Source: JAAYEA01 sp012689325 (GTDB taxonomy: Bacteria; Chloroflexota; Anaerolineae; JAAYEA01). Taken from it: 64,000 nucleotides of DNA. Numbering within the stretch: position 1 is the first letter of the stretch; each line of letters opens with the position of its first letter. The stretch lies in assembly GCA_036841525.1 (NCBI GenBank), contig DAITVZ010000004.1:1-64000 (forward strand), read 5' to 3'. Below are positions 43,409-52,298 of the stretch, piece after piece. A program made the translations under genes and the position numbers. Below the pieces are notes generated by a model. That model was given only the letters and a program-made list of their open reading frames with translations. It did no database searches and was not told the DNA's origin.

Positions 43409-43978
43409 ATGACGGAAATCGAGCTTGTTGAGGCCACGCTGGCTGGGGATGCCTCCGCTTTCAATGACCTGGTGCGGCAATACCAAGTCGCCGTCTATAA
43501 CCTGGCCTTTCGCATGTTGGGCCGCGCTGCCGACGCGGAAGACATCGCGCAGGAAACGTTCTTCCGAGCGTATACCAAGCTGGGGACATTCGACCTCGAG
43601 CAAAAGCTCTCCACCTGGCTTCTGTCCATCACCGCGCACCTGTGCATCGATCATCTTCGCCGCAAAAAGGCCGTCTGGCTGGAGGAAGGCGAGTACCTGA
43701 GCTGGATGGCCAGCAACGAGGAAGCGCCCGAGTCCGCCACCCTGCGCAAAGAGCAGGAGCGCGAGGTGCAACGTCTGATGGAGACGCTGCCGGCCAAGTA
43801 CCGGCTGATCCTCGTCTTGCGCTATTGGCATGACCTCTCTTACGCCGAGATCGGCGAGGCCACCCACTTGGCGGAGGGCACGGTCAAGACGCGCCTGCAC
43901 AGAGCCCGCCAAATGCTCTTGAAACAGGCCGGCACGGTGCCCAGCCTGAAACCCGTGCTTCACCCCGCTTCCGCCTGA
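43409..43978 (+). CDS. ECF-type RNA polymerase sigma factor
   Basis: A sigma-70 family factor of 189 residues with only regions 2 and 4. Region 2 contains FNDLVRQYQVAVYNLAFRML and DAEDIAQETFFRAYTKL, with WLLSITAHLCIDHLRRKK. Region 4 has LPAKYRLILVLRYWHDLSYA and GTVKTRLHRARQMLLK. TAGGAGG lies upstream of the ATG. No anti-sigma gene with a membrane helix or ZAS motif follows; a terminator ends the unit at once. The stimulus is unknown. Confidence 0.93.
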   Translation: MTEIELVEATLAGDASAFNDLVRQYQVAVYNLAFRMLGRAADAEDIAQETFFRAYTKLGTFDLEQKLSTWLLSITAHLCIDHLRRKKAVWLEEGEYLSWMASNEEAPESATLRKEQEREVQRLMETLPAKYRLILVLRYWHDLSYAEIGEATHLAEGTVKTRLHRARQMLLKQAGTVPSLKPVLHPASA

Positions 43979-44019
43979 TTCGGTCGCGCGCATCGTTGCG
44001 CATACCCCTAGAAAACTAG

Positions 44020-44048
44020 AAAGCCCGCCTCATCGGCGGGCTTTTTTT
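44020..44048. terminator. Bidirectional terminator
   Basis: AAAGCCCGCC/GGCGGGCTTT stem with T-run, between the convergent ends of the sigma factor gene (43978) and the peptidase gene (44060). Confidence 0.92.
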
Positions 44049-44059
44049 CTGCGTCCCAG

Positions 44060-45232
44060 CTAGGGTAAATAGTTCAGGGGATTGACCCGGACTCCGTCCT
44101 TGCGGACCTCAAAGTGCAAATGCGGCCCGGTGGAACGGCCGGTGTTGCCCATGAGCCCGATCTTGGCGCCCTTGGCCACCGACTGCCCGACCTCGACGTA
44201 ATAGACCTTGAGGTGGGCATACAGCGTCTGGAGCCCGTGGCCATGGTCGATCATCACGTAGCGGCCATAGCCGGTTGGGTCGTTGGCGATCTTGCAGACA
44301 TATCCCGAATCGGAGGCGATGACAGGGGTACCCTCATCCCAACCGATATCGAGGGCCGGATGCTGCGCCCAGTACTTGGTGGTCAGGATGCCGGTCGCCG
44401 GCCAGACGAACGCCCCAGTCCCCGCCTTGGCGCCCTGCGGAACGGTCCCTTGCCAGGCCGTCACGGTCCGCGGCACGTAGGGTTTGGAGCCGTTGGGCAC
44501 AATCAGGGCTTGTTCCTCTATGAGGATAGAGGACTCGGTTAGGCCATTGGGCTCATAGGCGACGATCTCCTCCACCTTGGCCTTGTAGGTCTTGGCGATG
44601 GCGCCCAACGTATCGCCCTTCTCCACGATGTGCAGAACGCCGTCGGTGGGCAGGATATAGAGGTGCTGCCCCACGCTCAGATAATCGGGGTTATCGGCCA
44701 GGCGGCCATTGGCCCAACAGAGGGTGTTCTCGCTGATGCCGAATTTGCGGGCGATGCTGCCCACAATGTCTCCCGCCTGCACTTCGTAGGTGATGATCTC
44801 GGTGCGCGCCACGACCTCGGTGGCTTCGGGGGAGGGGGAGGCGATGGTAACTGCCAAAGTGGTGTCCGTGGGGCTGGGCAAGGCTGTGGGCGTGGGGGAC
44901 GGGTCATGCTCGGCGAGCTCGGTATGCACCACGCCGGCCAGGGCCAGCACATCATCATTGCTCATGCGGCTGCCGCCGCGGGAAGTCACCAGGCTCTTGC
45001 TGGCTCGCACCTGGGGCGTCGTCTCTTCCATCGCCCCGCTGGCCGGCGCGGACCATTCGATCCGCGAGAGCGCCACCCCCGCGACCACCACGACCAGGGC
45101 CGTGAGGTGCCTGGCATAGCGTGCGAGGATCATCATCCATTCTTGGCGCTGTTCGCGCTTGTCCCTACTATCGGAGCCGTTGGTGCCACAGGGCGCCGGG
45201 CAACTGGGGGGCAAATCCGATTTTGGGTCCAT
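44060..45232 (-). CDS. Membrane-anchored LysM and M23-family peptidoglycan endopeptidase
   Basis: A cell-wall hydrolase of 390 residues. A cytoplasmic N-terminal segment and one membrane helix (about 35-55) precede a Pro/Thr/Ser-rich region. Two LysM modules follow (about 145-195, YEVQAGDIVGSIARKFGISE, and about 200-245, HIVEKGDTLGAIAKTYKAK) and then an M23 domain. The zinc site HPALDIGW (HxxxD) and the catalytic HLHFEV plus YAHLKVYYVEVGQ motifs are intact. It probably cleaves peptide cross-links. ATG 45232 lies 3 bases after the rho stop without a clear ribosome-binding site. The adjacent ATGs at about 45136 and 45133, just before the helix, are alternatives. Confidence 0.88.
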   Translation of the reverse strand: MDPKSDLPPSCPAPCGTNGSDSRDKREQRQEWMMILARYARHLTALVVVVAGVALSRIEWSAPASGAMEETTPQVRASKSLVTSRGGSRMSNDDVLALAGVVHTELAEHDPSPTPTALPSPTDTTLAVTIASPSPEATEVVARTEIITYEVQAGDIVGSIARKFGISENTLCWANGRLADNPDYLSVGQHLYILPTDGVLHIVEKGDTLGAIAKTYKAKVEEIVAYEPNGLTESSILIEEQALIVPNGSKPYVPRTVTAWQGTVPQGAKAGTGAFVWPATGILTTKYWAQHPALDIGWDEGTPVIASDSGYVCKIANDPTGYGRYVMIDHGHGLQTLYAHLKVYYVEVGQSVAKGAKIGLMGNTGRSTGPHLHFEVRKDGVRVNPLNYLP

Positions 45233-45234
45233 GC

Positions 45235-46488
45235 CTAGACTGCATCCTTGTTTAGAGTCTCTAGAAACTCGCGATTGGACTTGGCTTTGGTCATCCGTTG
45301 CAGGAGCAACTCGGTTCCATCGATGCCGCCAATGGCCGAAACCATCCGGCGCAACGTGTATACCCGGCTCAGGGTCCAGGAGTCCAGCAGCAGCTCTTCG
45401 CGGCGGGTGCCGGACCGCTCCACATCAAAGGCGGGGAACACGCGACGCTCGGAGAGCTTGCGGTTGAGGTGCAGCTCCATGTTGCCGGTGCCTTTGAACT
45501 CTTCGTAGATCATATCGTCCATGCGGCTGCCCGTATCAACCAGGCAGGTGGCGATGACGGTGAGGCTTCCCCCCTCCTCGATGTTGCGAGCCGCGCCAAA
45601 GAACCGCTTGGGGGGATAAAGCGCCGCGGGATCCAGGCCGCCTGAGAGCGTGCGGCCGCTGGGCGGGACGGAGAGGTTATAGGCGCGCGATAGACGGGTG
45701 ATGCTGTCCAGCAGGATCACCACGTCCTGGCCTTGCTCCACCAGCCGCTTGGCGCGGTCCAGGGCGATCTCGGCCACGCGCACATGGTCTTCCACCGGCT
45801 CGTCAAAGGTAGAGCTGACCACCTCGGCTTCCACCGAGCGGTCCATGTCCGTGACCTCTTCAGGCCGCTCGCCGATGAGCGCGACCATGAGGTGCACATC
45901 CTCATAGTTGGTGCTGATCGAGTTGGCGATCTGCTTGAGGATGGTGGTCTTGCCGGCTTTCGGCGGGGAGACGATCAGGCCGCGCTGGCCGCGCCCGATG
46001 GGCGCCACCAGGTTGAGCAGGCGCATGGACAAAACGTTCTGCTCGGTTTCCAGGTTGAACATCTTTTCGGGAAAGATGGGGGTCAGTTCTTCAAAGTGGG
46101 GGCGTTTCTTGGCGATCTCGGGGTTCAGGCCGTTGACGGCCTCGACGCGGAGCAGGCTAAAGAACTTTTCCGTCTCTTTCGGCGGACGGACCTGCCCGAT
46201 CACCATGTCGCCGGTGCGCATCCCGAAGCGCCTGATCTGCGACTGGGAGACGTACACGTCATTGGGCCCCGGCAGGAAATGCTCGGCGCGCAGGAAACCG
46301 ATCCCCTCGTTCGTGATCTCTAGGATTCCTCCGCCAAAGATGTAGCCCAGCTCTTCGGCTTGGGCGCGAAGGATCCGCAACATGAGATCGCTTTTCTTGA
46401 GGCGGCTAAAGCCAGAGATATTGCTCTGCCTAGCCATTTCGCGGAGACCGGTGAGGGTTAACTTTTCGAGTTCAGCGATATCGACCAT
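45235..46488 (-). CDS. rho: Transcription termination factor Rho
   Basis: A hexameric RNA helicase of 417 residues. The N-terminal helical bundle (LTLTGLREMARQSNISGFSR) and the cold-shock-like RNA-binding region (GILEITNEGIGFLRAEHFLP) are followed by the ATPase core. Walker A is PPKAGKTTILKQ, Walker B is DVVILLDSITRLSRAYN, and the Q-loop/secondary RNA site includes SGGLDPAALYPPKRFFGAARN. The strong promoter gives a leader of about 160 bases, which would allow the attenuation-type autoregulation known for rho in other bacteria. The peptidase gene is immediately downstream. Confidence 0.96.
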   Translation of the reverse strand: MVDIAELEKLTLTGLREMARQSNISGFSRLKKSDLMLRILRAQAEELGYIFGGGILEITNEGIGFLRAEHFLPGPNDVYVSQSQIRRFGMRTGDMVIGQVRPPKETEKFFSLLRVEAVNGLNPEIAKKRPHFEELTPIFPEKMFNLETEQNVLSMRLLNLVAPIGRGQRGLIVSPPKAGKTTILKQIANSISTNYEDVHLMVALIGERPEEVTDMDRSVEAEVVSSTFDEPVEDHVRVAEIALDRAKRLVEQGQDVVILLDSITRLSRAYNLSVPPSGRTLSGGLDPAALYPPKRFFGAARNIEEGGSLTVIATCLVDTGSRMDDMIYEEFKGTGNMELHLNRKLSERRVFPAFDVERSGTRREELLLDSWTLSRVYTLRRMVSAIGGIDGTELLLQRMTKAKSNREFLETLNKDAV

Positions 46489-46657
46489 GAAGCCGCACTT
46501 TCAGGGAAGGACGTTAGGGTCTCGTATGGGCGAAAAACTCTATCGATGGCTAACGTTGAGGTACAGATACAGAAGACCAGAGAAACCGCACGGTTACAGG
46601 GTTAGGTTTGCCCTTGGAGGGTCCCATCCGAATGGGCAAGGTCAAATCTTGGTCCCC

Positions 46658-46686
46658 ATTATAACATCGTTTATCCAATCCGTCAA
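46658..46686 (-). promoter_or_regulatory. Promoter for rho
   Basis: On the minus strand TTGACG (46686-46681) and TATAAT (46663-46658) are separated by 17 bases. The leader contains a TTGCCC/GGGCAA hairpin; nothing else is recognised in the 46489-46717 gap. Confidence 0.8.
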
Positions 46687-46717
46687 GTAGCAGAAATGCG
46701 AAAACTTGCAAGAGCTT

Positions 46718-48880
46718 TCAATCTGGCGTCGCCACGAGCAGAATGTGGCTCTGGAACCGCGCCCGCAACCTGGGCGCCTCTCCGCGCACCACGCCCAGCT
46801 CCTCGCCTGTCTCCACGTTGCGCAGCGTGTAGCGCCTCCTCGCTTGCAGCCCCCGCAACTCGACGACGCCCTGGTACGTCTCGCCCACCGTGTCTGTGAA
46901 AAAGGCGTAATAGAGCGACTCGCCCTTGGCGATGACGTGCCCTTCCGGCGCGTCGTGAATGACGTCGTACAGGTTCAGGTATTGCCCCTCGGAGAGCCGC
47001 AACGCATCATAGAGCGCCAGCCAGCGCCGCCAATGAGCCTCTTTCTCCGGCGTCAGCAGGTGATAGGACTCGATCAGCCGCTGGTACACCGCCTCATCGT
47101 CCGGCCAGACGAACTTGGTGCCCGGCACGCCGCCGGTCCCCACCATGGAGGCAAAGTCCTGCCCATTATCGGTCAATTCGACGTGATCGGCAAAGACCGG
47201 CGCGGTGGGGCCAACCAGCGCCTTCAGGATCTTGACCCGCTGCCGGATCTGCCAGGAGCCGTAGGGATCGGACATCATGGGCTGGTCCACGTAGGGCAAC
47301 AGATAGACGTTGGGCGTGGAGCCACAAGGCGAGAGCAGGGTCACCGCTGCGGGCCTGAGCCCCTTGGCCGTCGTCTGGATCAGCCGATAGACCTCCGGCA
47401 GCGCCTCCACCGATTCCGCCGGGCGGGCGTGGCGGTGGGCGGGATTGTGGCAGGGCGGCACGGTATAGATGTTGTCCAGCTTGAGCCCATCCAGGCCCCA
47501 TTCGCCGATAAAGCGCTCGGTTAGCGCGACGATATAGGATTGCACCTCCGGCAGCGCCGGGCAGAGAATGGCGAGATTCCGATTGTTCCGCGCGGGCCGC
47601 CCCTCCTCGTCCAGGATGAGCCAATCGGGATGCTCGGCCACCACAGAGGAGAGCCCATAGGCGTGCGAGGGCCACGCGCCCACGTCGTCCTCCGCGGCCA
47701 GGGGGTACCACCACAATTGCGCCAGCAGCCCCGCTTCATGATAGGCCTGCACCAGGCGGCGCAGATCCGCCTCGCCGCCGGGAAAGGTGTCTCGGCGAGG
47801 CTGCCAATCGCCGTAGGCGTCGAACCAGCGGTCGTCTATGGTGGCCCAGCCGAGGCCCAGCTCTTGGAGCATGGGGATCACGCCCAGCATTTCGTCCATG
47901 GTGAAATCGAACTCGTAGCCCCAGCCGCTCCAGACTGGGGCGTAGGCAGCGGGAGATGGGTCAGGCATGCGCCAGCCCTGCGCTGCCATCAGCTCGGCGT
48001 AGAGCCTCAGCGCGTCGTAATAATCGCCCCGATGCGTCGAAAGCATGGCCAGCACCCCGTCGTCACGCTCCCCAGGGCGCAGGGTCGCCGCCTCGCGCCG
48101 CTCCAAGCCCATCCAGGCGCGCCCGCGCTCGTCCACCCGCAAGGGCATGTGCCAGAGCTGCGGCTGCATCTCCAGGTGGGCCAGGGCCAGCCCCGCCTGC
48201 TGGTTCCAGTGGTAGACCAGGGGAATGCCGCCGCCCTCGCCGGAATCCGACTGCCCAAGATAGTTGTCTTGGTCCAGCCCGTCGCGCAGGGGAAAGACGA
48301 TGCGCTGGCCCCATTGCCAGGAGGCCCCGGCAAAGGCCCAAAAGCTATGGGGGTTGTTCAACAGGTGCCACAAGGAGGCGTCCAGGCACAGCTCGCCCTG
48401 GATGAGGCGATCCAACGTGACCGGCCGTGGCCCGAGGTTTTCGTAGGAGGCGCGCCAGAGCAGCGCCTGGGGATAGCTCTCGTACAGCTCGATCACCGTG
48501 GTCTGGCGCAAGAGGGCGGAAGGTGATTCGGCCTGCACCGTCCACCGCTCGCCGCGGCCCCAGACGGCCTCCACCGGCTCGGCGCGCGCGACCTGGCGCT
48601 GGAAATCGATCACTGGCTGCCCCGCGACCATCACCCGCTGCGGCGGTGCCTGGGGCTCGGCCCGGTTCGCGGCGCGCCAGCGGCGCCCTTGCCGGATATA
48701 AAGCTGCCAGGACATGCGGCCATCGATGGAAAGGGCGATCTGCCGGTTGGCGATCCACAGCAGGTCGCTGCCCAGCGGGGAGAGATTGCTGGCCTGGAGA
48801 AGCGCCAGGCACGAGGCCAGGACGGCGGCGAGCAAGGCGACGCGGAGCCAGCGCGGCCAGCCGCTCACCGCGCGCCACAT
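46718..48880 (-). CDS. Membrane-anchored clan GH-D glycosidase (alpha-galactosidase GH36-like)
   Basis: A 720-residue protein with an N-terminal membrane helix (LRVALLAAVLASCLALLQ). A large beta-rich N-domain is followed by a TIM-barrel: APVWSGWGYEFDFTMDEM, then TIDDRWFDAYGDWQ and the nucleophile motif LDGLKLDNIYTVPP (Asp at about residue 469). These match GH36/GH27-type alpha-galactosidases, although substrate specificity could differ. The ATG at 48880 shares its A with the stop of the upstream gene (TGATG), so translation is coupled; an upstream alternative start exists but lies inside that gene. It is extracytoplasmic and tethered. Confidence 0.85.
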   Translation of the reverse strand: MWRAVSGWPRWLRVALLAAVLASCLALLQASNLSPLGSDLLWIANRQIALSIDGRMSWQLYIRQGRRWRAANRAEPQAPPQRVMVAGQPVIDFQRQVARAEPVEAVWGRGERWTVQAESPSALLRQTTVIELYESYPQALLWRASYENLGPRPVTLDRLIQGELCLDASLWHLLNNPHSFWAFAGASWQWGQRIVFPLRDGLDQDNYLGQSDSGEGGGIPLVYHWNQQAGLALAHLEMQPQLWHMPLRVDERGRAWMGLERREAATLRPGERDDGVLAMLSTHRGDYYDALRLYAELMAAQGWRMPDPSPAAYAPVWSGWGYEFDFTMDEMLGVIPMLQELGLGWATIDDRWFDAYGDWQPRRDTFPGGEADLRRLVQAYHEAGLLAQLWWYPLAAEDDVGAWPSHAYGLSSVVAEHPDWLILDEEGRPARNNRNLAILCPALPEVQSYIVALTERFIGEWGLDGLKLDNIYTVPPCHNPAHRHARPAESVEALPEVYRLIQTTAKGLRPAAVTLLSPCGSTPNVYLLPYVDQPMMSDPYGSWQIRQRVKILKALVGPTAPVFADHVELTDNGQDFASMVGTGGVPGTKFVWPDDEAVYQRLIESYHLLTPEKEAHWRRWLALYDALRLSEGQYLNLYDVIHDAPEGHVIAKGESLYYAFFTDTVGETYQGVVELRGLQARRRYTLRNVETGEELGVVRGEAPRLRARFQSHILLVATPD

Positions 48881-50604
48881 CAGGGCTTCTTGCCCTGCGT
48901 CTTTTGATGATAGATGGCAAACCACTCGGCGATCTCGCCCTCGCGCTGGCGCCGCTCGGCCTCCTGCTTGCGTTGTCGAAGCACCTCGAGCCGGTTAAAG
49001 ATCTCTCGCTGCACGACCGAGGGGTCATAGATCGAGTCGAAAGTAAACTGGCCTTGGCCTGCCGTCTCGATCACCACGTTGCCCCGCTTGATCAGCGAGG
49101 CCCAAAAGTTGGGGACCACAAAGTGGACGTCCTGGATGTTTTCGAGGTTGGCCTGGCGGCGCGTCTCGCGGGCCAGGAACGGCGTCCGCTCGATATCGAT
49201 GATATCCGTGGGCGTGACCACATAGAGATCGTTGCGCCAGTCCTCGTACTGCCACGTCAGCCAGAAGAAGAGCCCGGCCAACAGAGGCAGCGCCAGCAAC
49301 AGCACGGCCACCCAGGAAAGGCCCGGCAAAGGTTGCAGCACCAGCAGGATCGTCGCCGCCAGGGCCATGGAGAGGAGCACCAGCGGCGGCAAGACGTTCT
49401 GCAACAGGACGATCCAATGCTTGCGCCAGATGATGGCGCCCCTCTCCTCGATCACACTCAGGCGCGGCAGGTGCGGGCGCAAGATGAACGAGTACAAGCC
49501 CGTATCCAGCAGGATGCGCGAGCAGCCTTGCCCCCGCGAGAGGAGGGACATCACGTCACGCCGCGGCTTGGAGGGGCTGGCCTGCGGCGGAATGGGCGGC
49601 GTCTCCCCTTCCGGGGCCGGGGGAATGGCCGCCTGGTCTTGTTTGGCTTCCAGCCGCGCTTCCAGGGCCAGGGCGATCTCTTGGTACTCCTGGTCGCGGT
49701 GCTGCAACTTGAACCGCCGGACCTGCTCGACCAGCACCTTGCTCACCAGCTCGGGCTGGGTGGCCCACATAAAGTCCACGCGGCCCAGGTGCGCCCCCGC
49801 CGTGGAGATGGACATGTGGGCAAAGCCCAGCGCGTTCCCCACCAACCCTTGCCGCGTCGAGATGTTCTGGACCTTATCCAGCGGGGCCTCGGCGCGCGAT
49901 TCGAATTGCAGCAGCACCTTTTCCACGTGGGCAATCCGCTGGTCTGTGATCACATGCCAGTCGTTTTGCCAGTCGATATAGGTCCAGACCACCCAGGGCA
50001 GCAGCACCACCGTCGCGACCAGGCCCACCCAGAACATGTGCCAGGAGGCCACGAGCTCGGCCAGCGCAAAGACCAGCATGATGGCTAGCCAAAGCACGAC
50101 GACGACGGCCACGCTCCGCGCAAAGATGTACCAGTGCTTGCGGCCGAACCACTCGACCCTTTCTTCCTTGCTCATCCAGGCAAAGCGGGGCGCCATGAGC
50201 TTGATGCGCACGTCCGGGCGTATGGTCAGCTCTGACCACATGGACGGGTAAGCGTCCACCAGTTCGTCAAAGTCCGCCTTGCGGATGTAAAAGAGCTCGG
50301 CGTCCTGCTGGACGACCATGGTGGCATCGCGAGGCTCGCTGATCAGCAGCGAGGTCTCGCCCCAAGCGTCGCCCGCGCGCAAGTAACGAGGCGGCGTCTG
50401 GTTGCCGCGCTCGTCCACGGCCATCGCCACGACCTCGCCGGAATGGACGATGAAATAGGTCGTGCCTCGCTGGCCCTGGCGCACGATCACCGAGCCTCGC
50501 GGGATGCGCCGGCGCTTGACGATCTCGGCCAGTTTTTCCTTATTCCATTGCGAGAGGGAGGCAAAAAGGGGCAGTTGGTTCAACCGCCCGACGATCTCCT
50601 CCAC
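48880..50604 (-). CDS. Membrane protein with cNMP-binding domain and two bacterial PH domains
   Basis: A 574-residue protein. The N-terminal cyclic-nucleotide-binding-like domain (about 10-120) has RGSVIVRQGQRGTTYFIVHS and the phosphate cassette-like region GDAWGETSLLISEPRDATM. Two similar modules follow, each a pair of membrane helices plus a bPH2 domain: about 155-320 (YIDWQNDWHVITDQRIAHVE) and about 385-545 (YEDWRNDLYVVTPTDIIDIE). It is anchored by four helices, with the PH domains and sensor in the cytoplasm. Function is unknown; it may couple a nucleotide signal to the membrane. It lies just downstream of the acs cluster and could be cotranscribed with it (20-base gap after the second cooC-like gene). 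Confidence 0.82.
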   Translation of the reverse strand: MEEIVGRLNQLPLFASLSQWNKEKLAEIVKRRRIPRGSVIVRQGQRGTTYFIVHSGEVVAMAVDERGNQTPPRYLRAGDAWGETSLLISEPRDATMVVQQDAELFYIRKADFDELVDAYPSMWSELTIRPDVRIKLMAPRFAWMSKEERVEWFGRKHWYIFARSVAVVVVLWLAIMLVFALAELVASWHMFWVGLVATVVLLPWVVWTYIDWQNDWHVITDQRIAHVEKVLLQFESRAEAPLDKVQNISTRQGLVGNALGFAHMSISTAGAHLGRVDFMWATQPELVSKVLVEQVRRFKLQHRDQEYQEIALALEARLEAKQDQAAIPPAPEGETPPIPPQASPSKPRRDVMSLLSRGQGCSRILLDTGLYSFILRPHLPRLSVIEERGAIIWRKHWIVLLQNVLPPLVLLSMALAATILLVLQPLPGLSWVAVLLLALPLLAGLFFWLTWQYEDWRNDLYVVTPTDIIDIERTPFLARETRRQANLENIQDVHFVVPNFWASLIKRGNVVIETAGQGQFTFDSIYDPSVVQREIFNRLEVLRQRKQEAERRQREGEIAEWFAIYHQKTQGKKP

Positions 50605-50624
50605 GTGCGATGCTCCTTCCGCGG

Positions 50625-51395
50625 CTAGGGCAGGACGCGCGCCACGATCTCCCGGACCCGGGCCACCATCTCGGGCGCGAGGTCATACAGCGCCTGGCCG
50701 CTCATGTCGGCCTCGATGGCCCGCTCCGTATAAGGCAGCATACCCACGACGGGCAAATCCGTCAAACTTGAGCGGATAAACGCCTCGTCGCGCTCATTGC
50801 GCACCTTGTTGCCCACCGCCCAGAGCTTGCCGATGCCCAAGTCGCGGGCCAGCCGGGTGATGTCCTTGGCCGTCTGGATGCTGCGCGCCCCCGGCTCCAC
50901 CACCATGAACATGGCGTCCACCGCGCCGGCGGTGGCGCGCCCCATATGCTCCATCCCTGCCACCATGTCCAGGATGACCGCCTCTTTCTCGCGCAATAGC
51001 AGATGGGTTACCAGCATCTTGAGCATGGCGTTTTCCGGGCAGATGCAGCCCGCTCCCGCGCCGCGCACGGTGCCCATCTGCAGCAGGCGGATATTGCGAT
51101 ATTCCACGGAAAAACGCTCCGGGATATCGTCCACGCGCGGGTTGAGCTTGAACATGCGGCCGGACTCGCCGGGCCGCGCGCCGGTCCGCTCCTCGATGAG
51201 GTCGTCCATTTCGATGATGGGGGTGACCTGGGCCGCCAGCTCGGGGGGGAACCCCAGCGCCTGGGCCAGGGTGGCGTTGGGGTCCGCGTCGATGGCATAG
51301 ACGCGATTCCCCTGCTCGGTCAGGACATAGGCCAACAGGCTCGCGAAGGAGGTTTTCCCCACTCCCCCCTTGCCGGAGACGGCGATTTTGGGCAT
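50625..51395 (-). CDS. CooC-type P-loop ATPase for CODH/ACS maturation (second copy)
   Basis: A nickel-insertion ATPase of 256 residues of the MinD/CooC type. The deviant Walker A is SGKGGVGKTSFAS. Switch I is AIDADPNATLAQAL. The CxC metal motif is GCICPENAM, which in CooC forms an inter-subunit nickel/zinc site. It differs in sequence from the other CooC-like protein at 53987-54772, so the two may serve different metal centres (C-cluster of CODH versus A-cluster of ACS); that split is inferred. ATG 51395 has GGAGAG upstream. Confidence 0.88.
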   Translation of the reverse strand: MPKIAVSGKGGVGKTSFASLLAYVLTEQGNRVYAIDADPNATLAQALGFPPELAAQVTPIIEMDDLIEERTGARPGESGRMFKLNPRVDDIPERFSVEYRNIRLLQMGTVRGAGAGCICPENAMLKMLVTHLLLREKEAVILDMVAGMEHMGRATAGAVDAMFMVVEPGARSIQTAKDITRLARDLGIGKLWAVGNKVRNERDEAFIRSSLTDLPVVGMLPYTERAIEADMSGQALYDLAPEMVARVREIVARVLP

Positions 51396-51412
51396 GGTGC
51401 TCTCCTCAGAAT

Positions 51413-51583
51413 TCAGGATGGGTCCAGCAGGGTGCGCAAGCGCGCCAATTCTTCTTCCAGCTCTTCGATCTCGATCAGCATGGAGGGGCGCGGCGTATGC
51501 TTGGGCAAGCGGGCCTTGGCGTCCGCCAGCTTGAGCGCGACTTGCTCGATGCGCCGCAGGATTTCGTCTCGCGTCTCAACCAT
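51413..51583 (-). CDS. Small coiled-coil protein in the acs cluster
   Basis: A 56-residue protein, nearly all helical: EILRRIEQVALKLADAKAR and IEIEELEEELARLRTLL give two amphipathic helices joined by a Pro-containing turn, consistent with a helical hairpin or coiled coil. ATG 51583 overlaps the end of the DUF166 gene by 8 bases and has GGGAG upstream, and the second cooC-like gene follows 17 bases later. Position suggests a small adaptor for the maturation machinery; function unknown. Confidence 0.65.
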   Translation of the reverse strand: MVETRDEILRRIEQVALKLADAKARLPKHTPRPSMLIEIEELEEELARLRTLLDPS

Positions 51584-52295
51584 CGTCTTCTCCCTGGGGC
51601 GGGTCGCCCAGCTCCTGGATCGCGCGCGCCACGGCTTTTTGCGAGATGGTGGCGGCGATGTGCAACAGGGTGTGCGTCCCATGCACCGGATCCTCGTCCA
51701 TCCCGCCCCAACAGGGGTAATAGTGGTGGAGCAGCCCGGCCTGCTCGGCGGCATCAGTCAACCGGACCTCCGCCAGACGCTCGGCGATGTAGCGGGTATT
51801 GCCGCAAGGGGCCTCGCGGCAGATCCCACAGGAGGCTACGCGGCCATCGGTCGCCCGGATGCTCAGCAGAGGGGAGCCGTAGCGTTGGGCGAAGGCTCGG
51901 ATCAGGGGGTGCTGGCGTGGGTTGGGCGCCAGGCTGCAAAAGGGCGCGGGAAAGGCGCTGGCGAGGCCCGCTGCCTCCAGGCGCTGCCGCACCTGTTGGA
52001 TCAGCCCTGGCGGGGCCCAGGCGCGCCGGTCCACTGGCACGATCACCGCCCGCGCCCCGGCGCGCTGCGCCAGGTCCGGCGCCAAGTCGGTCAGCCCGGG
52101 GCTCTCGGTGAGGACAAGCAAGAGATCGGCCGCGGGCAGGCTGGGGGGCAGCCAATCGCCCGGCTCGTCGATCACGCGCGGCAGATTGGCTGGCCCTGTC
52201 CAGCAGGTGATCTGCCAATCCGGCGGCGAGGTTTTCAGGATGTGATCGGCGATGCGCTGTCCCCAGTCGCCTTGGGTTACTGCCGTCATACGCAC
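51576..52295 (-). CDS. DUF166-family protein
   Basis: A 239-residue cytoplasmic protein that looks like the DUF166 family, known mainly from methanogenic archaea and from acetogenic or CO-using bacteria. Conserved features include the N-terminal QGDWGQRIADHI, ADLLLVLTESPGLTDLA, AVIVPVDRRAWAPPGL and a Cys cluster CGICREAPCGNTRYIAERL that could bind metal or a cofactor. The start is GTG 52295 (ATG two codons later is possible), 3 bases after the GNAT gene stop. Function is unknown, but placement among acs maturation genes suggests a role in CODH/ACS assembly or corrinoid handling. Confidence 0.75.
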   Translation of the reverse strand: MRMTAVTQGDWGQRIADHILKTSPPDWQITCWTGPANLPRVIDEPGDWLPPSLPAADLLLVLTESPGLTDLAPDLAQRAGARAVIVPVDRRAWAPPGLIQQVRQRLEAAGLASAFPAPFCSLAPNPRQHPLIRAFAQRYGSPLLSIRATDGRVASCGICREAPCGNTRYIAERLAEVRLTDAAEQAGLLHHYYPCWGGMDEDPVHGTHTLLHIAATISQKAVARAIQELGDPPQGEDDG

Positions 52296-52298
52296 GAA

